Assembly: GCF_033473495.1 (NCBI RefSeq)
Contig: NC_088943.1
Location: forward strand, 724,001 to 788,000
Length of the DNA: 64,000 nt
Reading direction: 5' to 3'
From: Cercospora beticola
Lineage: Eukaryota > Ascomycota > Dothideomycetes > Mycosphaerellales > Mycosphaerellaceae
Positions 49,723 through 59,670 of this stretch are shown piece by piece (position 1 is the stretch's first letter; each line of letters begins with the position of its first letter). The notes below the pieces were generated by a model that ran no database searches, was not told the origin of the DNA, and worked only from the letters and a program-made list of their open reading frames with translations. The translations under genes were made by a program, and so were the position numbers.

Positions 49723-52621
49723 GTGTTGTCGTTGGCTCGCTCAAAGACAGTCGGGTCAGGTTCTGGAGAGAGCGGTCACCGTCGCCGGTATGTCATAGTC
49801 TACACCGCATGTACGGTTGCGGCACGTAGAGAAGGTCGCGAGATGGCCTCCGTGCGCGAGTGGGCGCGGAGTGGGCCTTGTATACAGAGGATGCCCATGT
49901 CGTCGCGCGCGCATAAGCTCCGACATGTTGTGCAGCGTTCCTCCTGTACAAGCACGTCTATGGCGCCAAAAGCGGTCTTCGAGGTGCATGCGGCTGCATG
50001 TCGAGTAGGGAGACCCTCCAATGGCCGGCGGTGGGCGCTGGCTGGGGCTGGGTCCGGCTCGAGATTCGTGAGTGACAGTCCCCTCATCCCCGTCACACTT
50101 TGGTGAAGCGTTGAAGTCCCGGGCGGCTACAGACTATTGGACCGCACGCCTCGACGCTGCTGCGAGTGCATCCCGCTCCTGCCTATCCGGGCAGCTTTGG
50201 CACCAAAATAGCTGCAAGCAGGTCTGCCGGCAGCAGAGAATGCGCACTAATTATCTATCTTTGGGATGTGCTGTTAGAGTTGTCGAGCAGGAAAGTCTCC
50301 AGGGTAGATCGGAGGGCAGACTTTCGCTGCATCCCGCGCGGGCGATCGACTCCACAGGCGAGACGCTTCGGGACGATGCGGAAAAGTTAACACGGAGGAG
50401 TGGCCTGTTTCGAGGTTGGGATAGGTGATGGACAAGCGAGCACCTCATCGCCGTCGATATTGGGATGTTCGCATGCAGCAGTCATCGTCGCACCGCAGTT
50501 GATGTCTCCTCCTGCCTCCCGTGTCGTTCGCGTCTGGCCATTGAACGCATTATTGACGGGACGCGACACCCGTTCCTGACGAGAAGTAGAGTGCGTGCAT
50601 ATCAATGCTGTGGTGCGCATACCGCGATGCAAGGGATTCAGGCACATGCGTCGCACAACAGCCACTCTCCGACACGGCTGCGCGACTGCCACGAGACCAG
50701 CCGGGAGTTTCTTGCTGTTGTGCGCCCGAACACGACATGAGCGCAAAGGTCACGAGTGCCGCGCACATGCCCGAGTGGGACGCGGTCGCAGCAACGGCCT
50801 GGCAGAGGCAGTTGGAATATTATGGCACCCAATTGCAACGTCAGCTGCCTATGCGTGACTCGAGTCCATTTGCGCGGGCAGCAGCAGCAGTGCGCTCATC
50901 AGCAGGCTATCGGATCAGTTCTGCCGGTTGAAGGCCGTTCTGAGCGAGGACAATCTCTCGACGCTTGAGACGCGGTGAGTCGCTTCCACTGCCACGGTAT
51001 CCAGTCAGCGCGCCGCGTCGTGAGGAGAAGGTCGAGCACTCGAGCACGACTCCATCGTCGCAATTCTCGTGCAGCCCGTTCATCGTGCACTGCGCATTGC
51101 CCTTCACAACGCAAGGTCGTCGCCGTGCGCGCGCGCTCTCTCCCCAAAGTTTGTCTGCTGGCCACGAGGGCGCGCATTGCTTTCGCCCACGAGGCGTGAT
51201 TGTATCGTGGCCCCCAACGGCCGTGTCTGCTGCTGCCAAGTTGCGTGTCGTTGCGAGTCAGACTGCCCTGGCTGCGGGGAAAGAGGCGTCCCCGGCAGAT
51301 CGCTGCTTCCCGCTGCTGATTGGCCCTGAGGCTGTCGTTGAAGCACACGCTAGCGCACGACCTCACCTCTCGTCACAAGCCTTTTCTATCTGCACCGAAC
51401 CTATCGGCGGCTACAGACCACTTCTTGCACGCAGTCACCTGTTCGACCCACTCGCCAGATTCTTGCGAATGCTGATCTGGTCGCCGACCACGGGCTCTCC
51501 CAGCACCAACCGTCCTAAGCCCGACACTATCCACACCTCTCGCGGTAGGGTTGAGCCGGAAAAGAGCAGACGGAGTCGTGGTGAGCTGGTGCGCCATTTC
51601 TGGGACAAGCCTGCGAGTGCCACCATATTGCTCTGCTGGCCATGCAGGTCCCAGGTGGCAAGTAGAGTCGAGATCGCAGCGAGCCCAGACTCCTCCCGCA
51701 AGATTGACCTTCGTGGCTGGAGTTACACGAGCTTAGTGCGCTACGGTTCAAGTCGAACTGTGCGAGCTGCGGAAGTGCTTGCAGATGCATGGGCAATCCC
51801 CATGTCTGCAGCGGTCCGCATCGGGCTGCTATCGCCGCCTACTGCACGCAAGCTATCAGTTCTGTGATCAGTTGCAACCGAAGCAGAGCAACCTCAGAAT
51901 GCGGTCAGGGCACCGACCCACATAATCCCGACCTCCTCTGGGCACGCCTCGAACCATGGTGTAATCAGATATTGCGTGGCGAATAGCAACACCGCGGCCT
52001 GGCGGACTGATCACGTTGGGCTGCGCGCCGTTGGCAGACAGATCTCAGACTCATCAAAACGACCTACGAGTGCCGGTCCAGGGCATCATGGTGGGGTCGA
52101 AACCATCGCTCACATCTAGCAAGGTCCAAAGCTAACAAACGTTGCCATATTGCGTCTTCGGCCAGTCGGGTGACAGCATGTGCGACAGCAAGAATAGTGC
52201 AAGGCATACGGCCCGTTCGATTCGACAGATCATGCAGCCACAAGACCACCACATCCAATAGCGACATGGTTAAGCTTTTGCAATCCCGCTCAATTTACAG
52301 GACATGGCGGCATCCTCCACGCCTGCTTTTGTACTGCCGGCACGCATTAGTGCACAATCGTGCTCCCTCCAAGAATAGAATCGAGGCATTTAGCTTTCTT
52401 TTCCTGCGACGAGCCATCATATAAGGTATCTCCTCTCGCTCTCCCACAGCACCTCAGCAGTCGTTGATCGATTAATTTACAGTCTTTTTAACCTCGTTCC
52501 TTCGAACTCAAGCCCGCAGGTCAGGCTTGTCGTACCCTGTCGTTTAATCGAAAGCATCTTTTGGTCCCCTGCTCGTGTCCCGGCCATTGTAAAGATCCGG
52601 TAGCGTTATACATATACCCTC
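49723..52621. promoter_or_regulatory. 2.9-kb ORF-poor region between two divergent genes
   Basis: Locally G/C-rich, with many long but domain-less open frames on both strands (up to 300 codons at 50965-51867), as expected for stop-poor GC-rich DNA. It separates the SAM-PH gene and the Zn2Cys6 factor, both transcribed outward. Long upstream regions are common for fungal developmental regulators. Pyrimidine-rich sequence and a TATAAG at 52421-52426 lie about 200 bp before the factor's start. Confidence 0.4.
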
Positions 52622-54728
52622 ATGTCTTCTTCCGCGCACGCCCCGGCCCAACTCAAGCAGTCTTCGAAGATGGCTGCGCCCAAAAATGTCCCTTCCACGA
52701 CGTCAGAAACGAAGGGTGCTGCATCCAAGATGCACCGACGTTCGCGATCAGGTACGTTGCTTTCTGGGGTGCATCGATTCGCGCCATCTGGACGCGCTGA
52801 CCCGTTTCAGGTTGCTTCACATGTCGATTACGAAGAAAGAAGTGCGAAGAGGGTAAGTTCAGCTTGATTCAAACTTGCATCACTCGACCCTCGACTGATC
52901 ATGTCATATAGGCAAACCAGCGTGCAAGGCCTGCACACATCTAGGACTGCGATGCGACTACAAGCGACCCATGTGGTGGAGCAACAGCGATCAACGAAAG
53001 CAACAAAAAGAGCACATCAAGAACGCGATCAAGCGAACTCAGATGACCAAGAAGGCTACGCAGACTCAACAACAGTCACTAAACACGAGCAGTCCGCCTC
53101 CGCCTCTCAGCCACTCCGTTCCATCATCGGTCGAGCCTCAATTCGCAGAGTCATTCCCTCATTCGAGATGTTCATCTGACTCACCTCTGTCGACCGGCTA
53201 CGATCTACAGTGCCCTTCCGGTGACGGCTACTTTCCCCACCCTGCACAAGCGTTCATGCCTCACGGACCTTATCCCATGTTCTCACCCTACGAGGTCGAT
53301 ATCAAGACGGAGCGCGAGATCTACGTCAACAACGTTGCGACGCGGAAAGATTCTACCATCTCCACCTTCAGCACTTATCAGCCACCGCCGACTGCCGACT
53401 ACCCTGCCGACAGCTGGGTGCAGCAGGAGCACTTCGAGTCAACGTGTGAGGAATTCGGAGAGGAGCCTGTCGATTTCAACTTCTTTGAATTTCCTCACGC
53501 TCCTCTTCCCCCAAACCACGAGGCTGTCATCACTGTTGACGATGGCGACAAGTATCTCCTCAATCACTTTCTCGACAAGGTTGCGAAGCTTATCTTCCCC
53601 ATCCTCGACGCGAACCAGCATGGCTCCGCTCGCGCAGATGTCATCCTCCCAGCTCTCGAATCCAACAAGGCATACCTGCACTGCTGTTTGAGCATTGCGG
53701 CAACACACATGAAGGCGACTGGAAGTGGTGCCCACGAGCAGATTGACAATGACATTGTTCGACATCGCTATGCCGCAGTGTCGGAGCTTTGTGAAGCTCT
53801 CGGGTACGACACCGACCACGCTCAAATCCTCGAAGCGACGCTCGGCATGATTTTCTTCCAGTGCTCGGTTGGCCGTCCCGACGATGTGCTCCCAGATATC
53901 CCGTGGCACCAGCACTTCCAAGCTGCGACGAGCTTGGTGCTGAAGCTTGACTTGCAGAAATCTGTCATTGAGATGGCCGGCACTCCCCACCAAGCACCTT
54001 TCAACATGACTCTCGCATCGTGGATCGACATTCTCGGATCAACCATCATCGGCCGACAGCCACAATTCGCAGACACCTACCGCGAGCTGAACATGAGCAA
54101 TTCTACTGTCGGACTGGCAGAGCTCATGGGCTGCGACGACAAGATCATGTTCCTCATCTCCGAGATTGCCTGCCTCGACTACCAAAAGTCTGTCGGCATG
54201 GATGAGGCTGCCGTCTGCCAATATGTTCTGAGTCTCGGCAATGCAATTGGGCAAATTGAGCACTCTGCTCCAGCAATCGAAAGCTGCTTCTCCACCACGG
54301 GCGCTATTCGTCCGCGTCAGCTGACCATCAACCTGACAGCCGTCTTCACTGTCGCAGCTCGCATCTACCTCTGCACTCTGATCCCAGGCCACAACTCTTC
54401 CGACCCCAGCATGTGCGCTCTCGTCGCAAAATTCTCGGAGCTGATGAACTTCATCCCCGCCGGCCCCGAAGGCTTCGACCGCTCTCTGGCGTGGCCTCTC
54501 CTCCTGGCAGGCAGCTCTTCATTGCGTGCCTCTCCTTTCCGCTCCATGTTCGAAGAGCGCTGCGATCGTCTCGGCGAGGCTGCCAACTTTGGCTCCTTTG
54601 GCCGAGTGCGTGAGCTTCTCAAGGACATGTGGCAGATCAACGACAACGCCGCCTCTTCGGGAGACTTGCAGGGCATCCGCTGGCGTGATGCGATTCAATC
54701 CAAGGGCTGGGACTTCCTCCTCATTTAG
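52622..54728 (+). CDS. Zn2Cys6 transcription factor (Fungal_trans_2 type)
   Basis: Exons 52622-52751, 52811-52852 and 52912-54728 give 662 aa; the 42-nt middle exon encodes the first half of the zinc cluster. Cys45, 48, 55, 62, 65 and 72 make C-x2-C-x6-C-x6-C-x2-C-x6-C (GCFTCRLRRKKCEEGKPAC), then a basic KRPMWWS segment. A Ser/Pro/Gln-rich linker, then from about residue 250 an all-helical domain (NHFLDKVAKLIFPILDANQH; LPALESNKAYLHCCLSIAAT; HMKATGSGA) typical of Fungal_trans_2 proteins such as Acr-2/ARCA-like regulators. The product should be a nuclear DNA-binding activator or repressor. Targets unknown. Introns splitting the zinc cluster are typical of the family and confirm the model. Confidence 0.87.
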
Positions 54729-55592
54729 GAGGTGTCGTCTCCCTTGAACTGTTTCCCGGCCTGTCCAAGTCTCTCGCCTTCACCACCAACAACACGACCC
54801 AACGACCAAACTTTCGGTTTTACGACACGTTACATTCTGTGCATAGCGACGGCGCTTTCTCCACACTAATCATCTGGCATGATGATTCACTTTTTTTCTT
54901 TTAGAAATGATACCCACGACGCCACAAAGAGCGTTCGAACAGCATGAGGCCATGATCTAGTGCAGCTCTCTGGCCGAGCGTTAATGCATATGGAAAGCGA
55001 CATGGTAGCTTTCAGAAATGGCAAAATTGAAAATGAAACAAATATTCAACTCACTTTCTTCTCTCTTCTCACTCGTTCACGCGGTATTGCACGCTCTGCT
55101 GAAAGACACATCATCATCGATTGTGATCAGACACGTTCACGAGCTGACTGCAACCCTGGACGACGGCTCTCCCACCATCGTCCGCAGAGGGTCTAGGCCA
55201 GCGTTATAGCGGTGTTTTAGTGGATGCGGCATAGGCTTGGCGGTCGTGTCGAGACGGGCCAGCGAAACAACTAAAATAGCCTCGACGCGGTCTGGTCGTG
55301 CCGAGCGGGTCCTCGGAACTAGTTTGGCCGTCGTCGATCTTGGAAATTCGCCCCCATGCAAGCCTGGCCTGGCTGGTCGAAGCACGGCATCGAGGCCGTC
55401 GGCAGGAGCAACAAACGCACGTCGAAGCAGATCGGATAGAGAGACACGCCCATTGCATGCTGACCGATGCATCCGACGAGCGACTGGCGACGCGTGCTCT
55501 GAACGGCATCCAAGCTGAACACGAACTCCTGGAGAGCTCTCCCCCTCCCTCCTCAGTCTCGCAGAGCAGTGCAGCGCGCGCGCTGAGACAGC
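54729..55592. other. Intergenic
   Basis: 3' flank of the Zn2Cys6 gene and promoter of the next gene. No gene seen. Confidence 0.55.
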
Positions 55593-56906
55593 ATGACTTC
55601 ACCCACCACGACTGCCCGACCGCCTGCTGCTTCTGAACCCAGCGTCGACACATCATTCAACACCAGCGCCAGCGCCGCGCGAGACGATGTGGAGTCTCCC
55701 TCGCTGACCAACGGCAATGCGCTGGCCCGTTTCGAATTCGAGCCCGGCCGCAGCAAAGATGGGACGAAAGTGTTGATGGTGGAATGGGAAGAAGACGATA
55801 CCACAAAGAATGTCCCTGGTGATTGGGAGATCAGCTGGGAGGGAAAGAGGACTGTCCTCCCTGCGCGAGATCACACCACGCCCGCTGCCACATCACAGCA
55901 ACAGTCAGATTCCGCTCCTGCTGAACTCCCGCCTGTAAACCGGCTGTACTTCCTCCTCGGTCCTGGCGTAGCGATTCCCCCAACAGTGAAACTTCAAAAG
56001 GGACATACGATCACATGGCGCACGAACCCCCTTCCAGCCATCTTCTCCCCCGAACTAGGTGCTACAGCGCGACAAGCTGGCAAAAAAGGCGTCTTACACA
56101 CCATTTGGGCAAAGAAGCGATTACAAGTCTTGCAGACAGAAATCGAAAACGAATTGAAAGAGAATGTCGAAGGCATCGGGTTAGAAATGGCCACAGCAGA
56201 AAAGGAGTGGATTGAGCAGAACTTTGGAGTTGTGGCCCGGACGGGAAATCAAATCACTGTACAAACGCAAGGGCAGAGTGCGATGGGACTGGCGTTGAGT
56301 GGTTTGCAAGGGGCAGGTGGAGGACTGAATAGTCCGACGAGTCCGAGGAGTCCGGGGGGTGGGAGGTTGATGGATAAATTGAAAGGATTGAAGTTGGGGA
56401 CGAGTGCGTCGGATTTGACATCTGCTTCCGGTCCACAACAACAGCAAGGCGGACCTCCCGCAGCGGGATCGGAGCATAATCCTCTAAGTCCTGAGGGAAC
56501 GGATGTTGCGGTTGGAGGGGGCTTTGGAGCTTTTGCTGCGTTGAAAGGGGCGGCGCCTCCGAGTAGTCTTGGTGTGAAAGCTCCGCAACAACCTGTCACA
56601 GCACCAGCTGCTCCGGCGAGGAAATTTGTTGCGCAACGGCCTCCCGAGGCCTTTATCGCGCAACAACGACAACAAACGGGTGGAATGGGATCCTTGGACG
56701 CGGCTTTTGCTCCTCCTCCTGCAAGCAGTGAGAACGTCGCTTTCACTGGCACGGCTGCGCCAACAACAGACGACGATGAAGATGACTTATTCGCTCTTCC
56801 GATGTCTCCGCGAAGTCCAGAAATGACGAAGAGTCCGTTTTCGTTCGCGAAGCAGGATACGATGCGGTATCTGAAGGAGGAGACGACTGCAGGGACGGGT
56901 TCTTAG
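55593..56906 (+). CDS. Conserved fungal protein of unknown function
   Basis: Single exon, 437 aa. The N-terminal 40 residues are low-complexity. Residues about 45-225 look folded and resemble an uncharacterised fungal family: ARFEFEPGRSKDGTKVLMVE, WEISWEGKRTVLPAR, LYFLLGPGVAIPPTVKL, LPAIFSPELGATARQAGKKG, VLHTIWAKKRLQVLQ and IENELKENVEGIGLEMATAE. The remaining 200 residues are disordered, rich in Gly/Pro/Gln/Ala with SPxSP motifs (SPTSPRSPGGG, MSPRSPEM), and end with FSFAKQDTMRYLKEE, a short possible helix. No signal peptide or membrane segment. Probably cytosolic, with phosphorylatable proline-directed sites. I cannot assign a biochemical role. Confidence 0.75.
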   Translation: MTSPTTTARPPAASEPSVDTSFNTSASAARDDVESPSLTNGNALARFEFEPGRSKDGTKVLMVEWEEDDTTKNVPGDWEISWEGKRTVLPARDHTTPAATSQQQSDSAPAELPPVNRLYFLLGPGVAIPPTVKLQKGHTITWRTNPLPAIFSPELGATARQAGKKGVLHTIWAKKRLQVLQTEIENELKENVEGIGLEMATAEKEWIEQNFGVVARTGNQITVQTQGQSAMGLALSGLQGAGGGLNSPTSPRSPGGGRLMDKLKGLKLGTSASDLTSASGPQQQQGGPPAAGSEHNPLSPEGTDVAVGGGFGAFAALKGAAPPSSLGVKAPQQPVTAPAAPARKFVAQRPPEAFIAQQRQQTGGMGSLDAAFAPPPASSENVAFTGTAAPTTDDDEDDLFALPMSPRSPEMTKSPFSFAKQDTMRYLKEETTAGTGS

Positions 56907-57697
56907 CAGCCTCTCCTCAAAGGGGCGCGTTTATGTTCGATGATGATGGATATGAGTATGCGATATATGACTATGAGTATATGGTTGAAGGATTTTTCTT
57001 CGATGAGCTGCGATGAGGAAGGCACGGCATGAATAGATTTCGCGAGGAAGGGAAGTTTGGCATTGAGTTGGGTTTGTGAAGGAAAAGAGGAAAAGAGGGA
57101 AAGAGGAGGTGGAGGCGTTGTTATCACCGGTTGAGAGAGAGAAAAAGATATCATACCCCCCCAAATTCTAGCTTGCTCTCACCTTCGTTGGCTCTTTGAG
57201 CTTTTTCCGGATTGCGCGAGGTTTCCATGGCGTTGAGGCAGGTTTGTCCTGTCGAGGGGTTTGCTCGTGTTGTCGGGAATACGGTGAGTGAAGCCATATT
57301 GAGACGGTCCAAGAACTTTTACGATGACAACGGAGTGTGAAAATTGCAGTAGCCTGGCTACAGAACGGAAATTCTCGATTCGAAGAAGGACCACCAGCGA
57401 CGTGTCCACTCCAGATCTCGGGGTGACCATACTCTCCTTAACGCAAGTCTCGCCGCGGCATTCTACCCATATGCTCGGAGGAGCCAGTCGACCCTCCTTC
57501 AACGACGACACAGCACCTTGATTCCCTTCTCGACATATGTCCCATTATGCGAGAATTCATAAGAAAGCAAGCCTGAACTTTTCTCCCTGGAGTTCATCAA
57601 GATACATCTCAAAGACACTTCATTCTCAACAAAGTCTCGCATTTCATCCCAACCTCAGAGCCGTCGTCGCAGAAAATCCAAGCAACGAACAAGCACA
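56907..57697. other. Intergenic
   Basis: 3' flank of the preceding gene. Minus-strand frames at 57511-57179 and 57164-56931 have no domain. No gene seen. Confidence 0.5.
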
Positions 57698-58042
57698 ATG
57701 GCTACCAGAGTCATCCACATCTTTGCAATCGTCACTTCAGTCGATGCAAGGATCGTCACTTCCCAATGTCTCGACGACTCTTCGACTCTTGCAACTCGAA
57801 ACCGCACCCGTGAATATCGAATTTCGTGTGGAAGCTATGTTGAGGCCGATTCTATCGGTCTGGCGAAGACGACTGAGACGTACGAGGATTGTTTGAAGAC
57901 TTGCGATCAGACTGGAGGGTGTGCGGTTGTCAAATCCCTCGAAGCGGAGGATGGCATCTCGGGGCTGTGTACGCTGTTTAAGGAGACGAATGTCGTTTCG
58001 GGGGGACATCCTGGCTGGGCTGTGTTTACTGTAGAGGAGTAA
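57698..58042 (+). CDS. Small apple/PAN-like cysteine-rich protein, secreted candidate
   Basis: Single exon, 114 aa, start ACAATGGC. A short hydrophobic N-terminus (MATRVIHIFAIVTSVDA) could be a signal peptide, but it is weak. The rest has four well-spaced cysteines after the first, with 'YRISCGSYVEADSIG', TTETYEDCLKTCDQTGGCAV and LCTLFKE. That spacing (C-G..G.....T..ECL..CD....C......C.LF) resembles small fungal apple/PAN-like modules, which bind protein or carbohydrate at the surface. The C-terminus GGHPGWAVFTVEE ends directly. It precedes the EFE-like gene, tail-to-tail. No biochemical role can be stated. Confidence 0.5.
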   Translation: MATRVIHIFAIVTSVDARIVTSQCLDDSSTLATRNRTREYRISCGSYVEADSIGLAKTTETYEDCLKTCDQTGGCAVVKSLEAEDGISGLCTLFKETNVVSGGHPGWAVFTVEE

Positions 58043-58347
58043 GGAGGGGTTGAAAGCGGTGGGAGTAGCTATTAGAATGTTTGGTTGCGATGGTCGTCCG
58101 TCATTCTCTCCCGTTTTATGTAGCTTCCAATTGTACTGAGCTTTCCTGATCATGAATGATGCGCAATGGCCCAGCTCAGGCAAGAACCCTCCTTGGCATT
58201 CACTTCAAGCCTGTCGCGCCTGCTTCCGCAAACTTTCGATCAGTACACAACGAGAGGAAACAGGCCTATTGCCACGATCTTATCGAGGGCGTCAGAGAAA
58301 GTTGGATCAAACACGCTCTATTGATATTTGGCTAGACAAGCTCTAAT
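58043..58347. other. Convergent 3' intergenic
   Basis: Spacer between the apple-like gene and the EFE-like gene. No gene seen. Confidence 0.55.
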
Positions 58348-59670
58348 CTAAGGCCCATAACCATACTGTTCTTTCAGCATCGGTAGCAAATCCATCCTGT
58401 TCTCTTCTCTCATCCTGTGTGCTGTTACCCTATCTGGATAATTTCGAAGAAACATATTCGAAAAGTGCGTCCCGTAATGAACAGCTTCTTCATCCTCGGG
58501 TGTGCCAGTTTTGAATTCTGGCAATCGTCGACAGACTGCATTGAAGTTTGGCTCATGGAAGTAAGCGAACGCGAATCTCTCCCGTGTATTCAATCCGACT
58601 TTGTGAGGTGTGGAAGGGAGGTATGAGTTGGTCATGAATTGCATCATGTCTCCAGGGAAGACGGTGAAGACGTTCTCCTGAGGGGCAATGTACAGCCACT
58701 TGTCATCGTTTTCGTGAAGGCCGGCGGAGGATTTCTTCCAGTTGGAGTATGTTTCGTCGGCTGATGGTGGACGGACGAAGAGGCCGCCGACTTCGTCTTG
58801 GCTGGCGATGACTAGCAAGCCGTAGTCGGTGTGGGAGCCGATGCCACGGCCTTCTTTGCCTTTGCCGTTCGTGGCATGCGTTGCAGGAAACCTAAGATAT
58901 TTGAATTAGCCATGTGTTCTTGTAGATTGAAGATGGCTCTTATCATACCTGAGAACTCTCATATGATGCCAACCGTCCTGGGTCAGTTTGTTCAAAGCCC
59001 AACGATCCTTGAGATCAAGACCAAGAGCAGTAAGCTGAAGCAGCCTCTCTCCTATCCCAGCCTTAAAGTCCATTAGCTTACGCATTGCGTGAGCATAAGC
59101 ATCATTGGGCCATGGATTCGGTCCATGGCAGGGCCATCCGCTCATGACACGAGGGTCTCCAGGGTCGACTTCTTTTGTGACAGTGAAGATCTCACTATAG
59201 TCAGCAATACCGTCTGTGAGCTCCTCACCAGAAGCAATGTATCCAGCGAAAGAGTTTGGATCCACGCATTTGGCCTTGGTGGCATGGTCTTGGAGAAAGT
59301 ATTGCTTGCTTTGTTTCACGGCTTCGGACAGTACGCGTAGGTTTTCTGGGAAGGCGACTTGGATGATTCCGTCTTTGCGCCATGCATCGATGAGGCGGCG
59401 ACCTAGTAGACGATCTGCATCGCTGCCGGTCACTGCAACGGGTAGCTCGAATGTGTCCAGTTCTCGTACTTGAGCTGAATGGTTCGGTGGCATTGTTGCT
59501 TGTGCTCTTGCCATATCGAAATTTGGTCGCCATTGAGAGCCCTTGGAGCCTTGTACAACCGGTTCATTGCGATGGAACGGAGCCGAGTCGACAGTAGTTG
59601 CTAGACCTCTCTGCAAGAGAATTCTTGACTTGAAGGGATTACCCCGAACACGAAGCGTTCTTGTCAACAT
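58348..59670 (-). CDS. Ethylene-forming-enzyme (EFE) homolog, 2-oxoglutarate-dependent
   Basis: Exons 59670-58949 and 58891-58348 (57-nt intron GTATGA...TCTTAG) give 421 aa. Residues about 71-421 parallel bacterial EFE end to end: TFELPVAVTG, GRRLIDAWRKDGIIQVAF, GYIASGEELTDG, SGWPCHGPNPWPNDAY, TQDGWHHMRVLRF, then IGSHTDYGLLVIASQDEVGG, STPHKVGLNTRERFAFAYFH and HYGTHFSNMFLRNYPDR. The iron triad is His261, Asp263 and His337. Arg346 matches the 2OG-binding arginine, and Arg238 and Tyr264 match Arg171 and Tyr192 of P. syringae EFE. Such enzymes convert 2OG to ethylene plus CO2 and hydroxylate L-arginine to pyrroline-5-carboxylate and guanidine. Residues 1-70 are an extra basic, Ser-poor extension (MLTRTLRVRGNPFKSRILLQ) like a mitochondrial presequence. 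An upstream in-frame Met (59751) is possible. Confidence 0.86.

Noticed and set aside
50965..51867. 300-codon ORF in the long GC-rich gap
   Set aside because: No domain, no likely start context, several equally long frames on the other strand. It is probably chance openness in GC-rich DNA.
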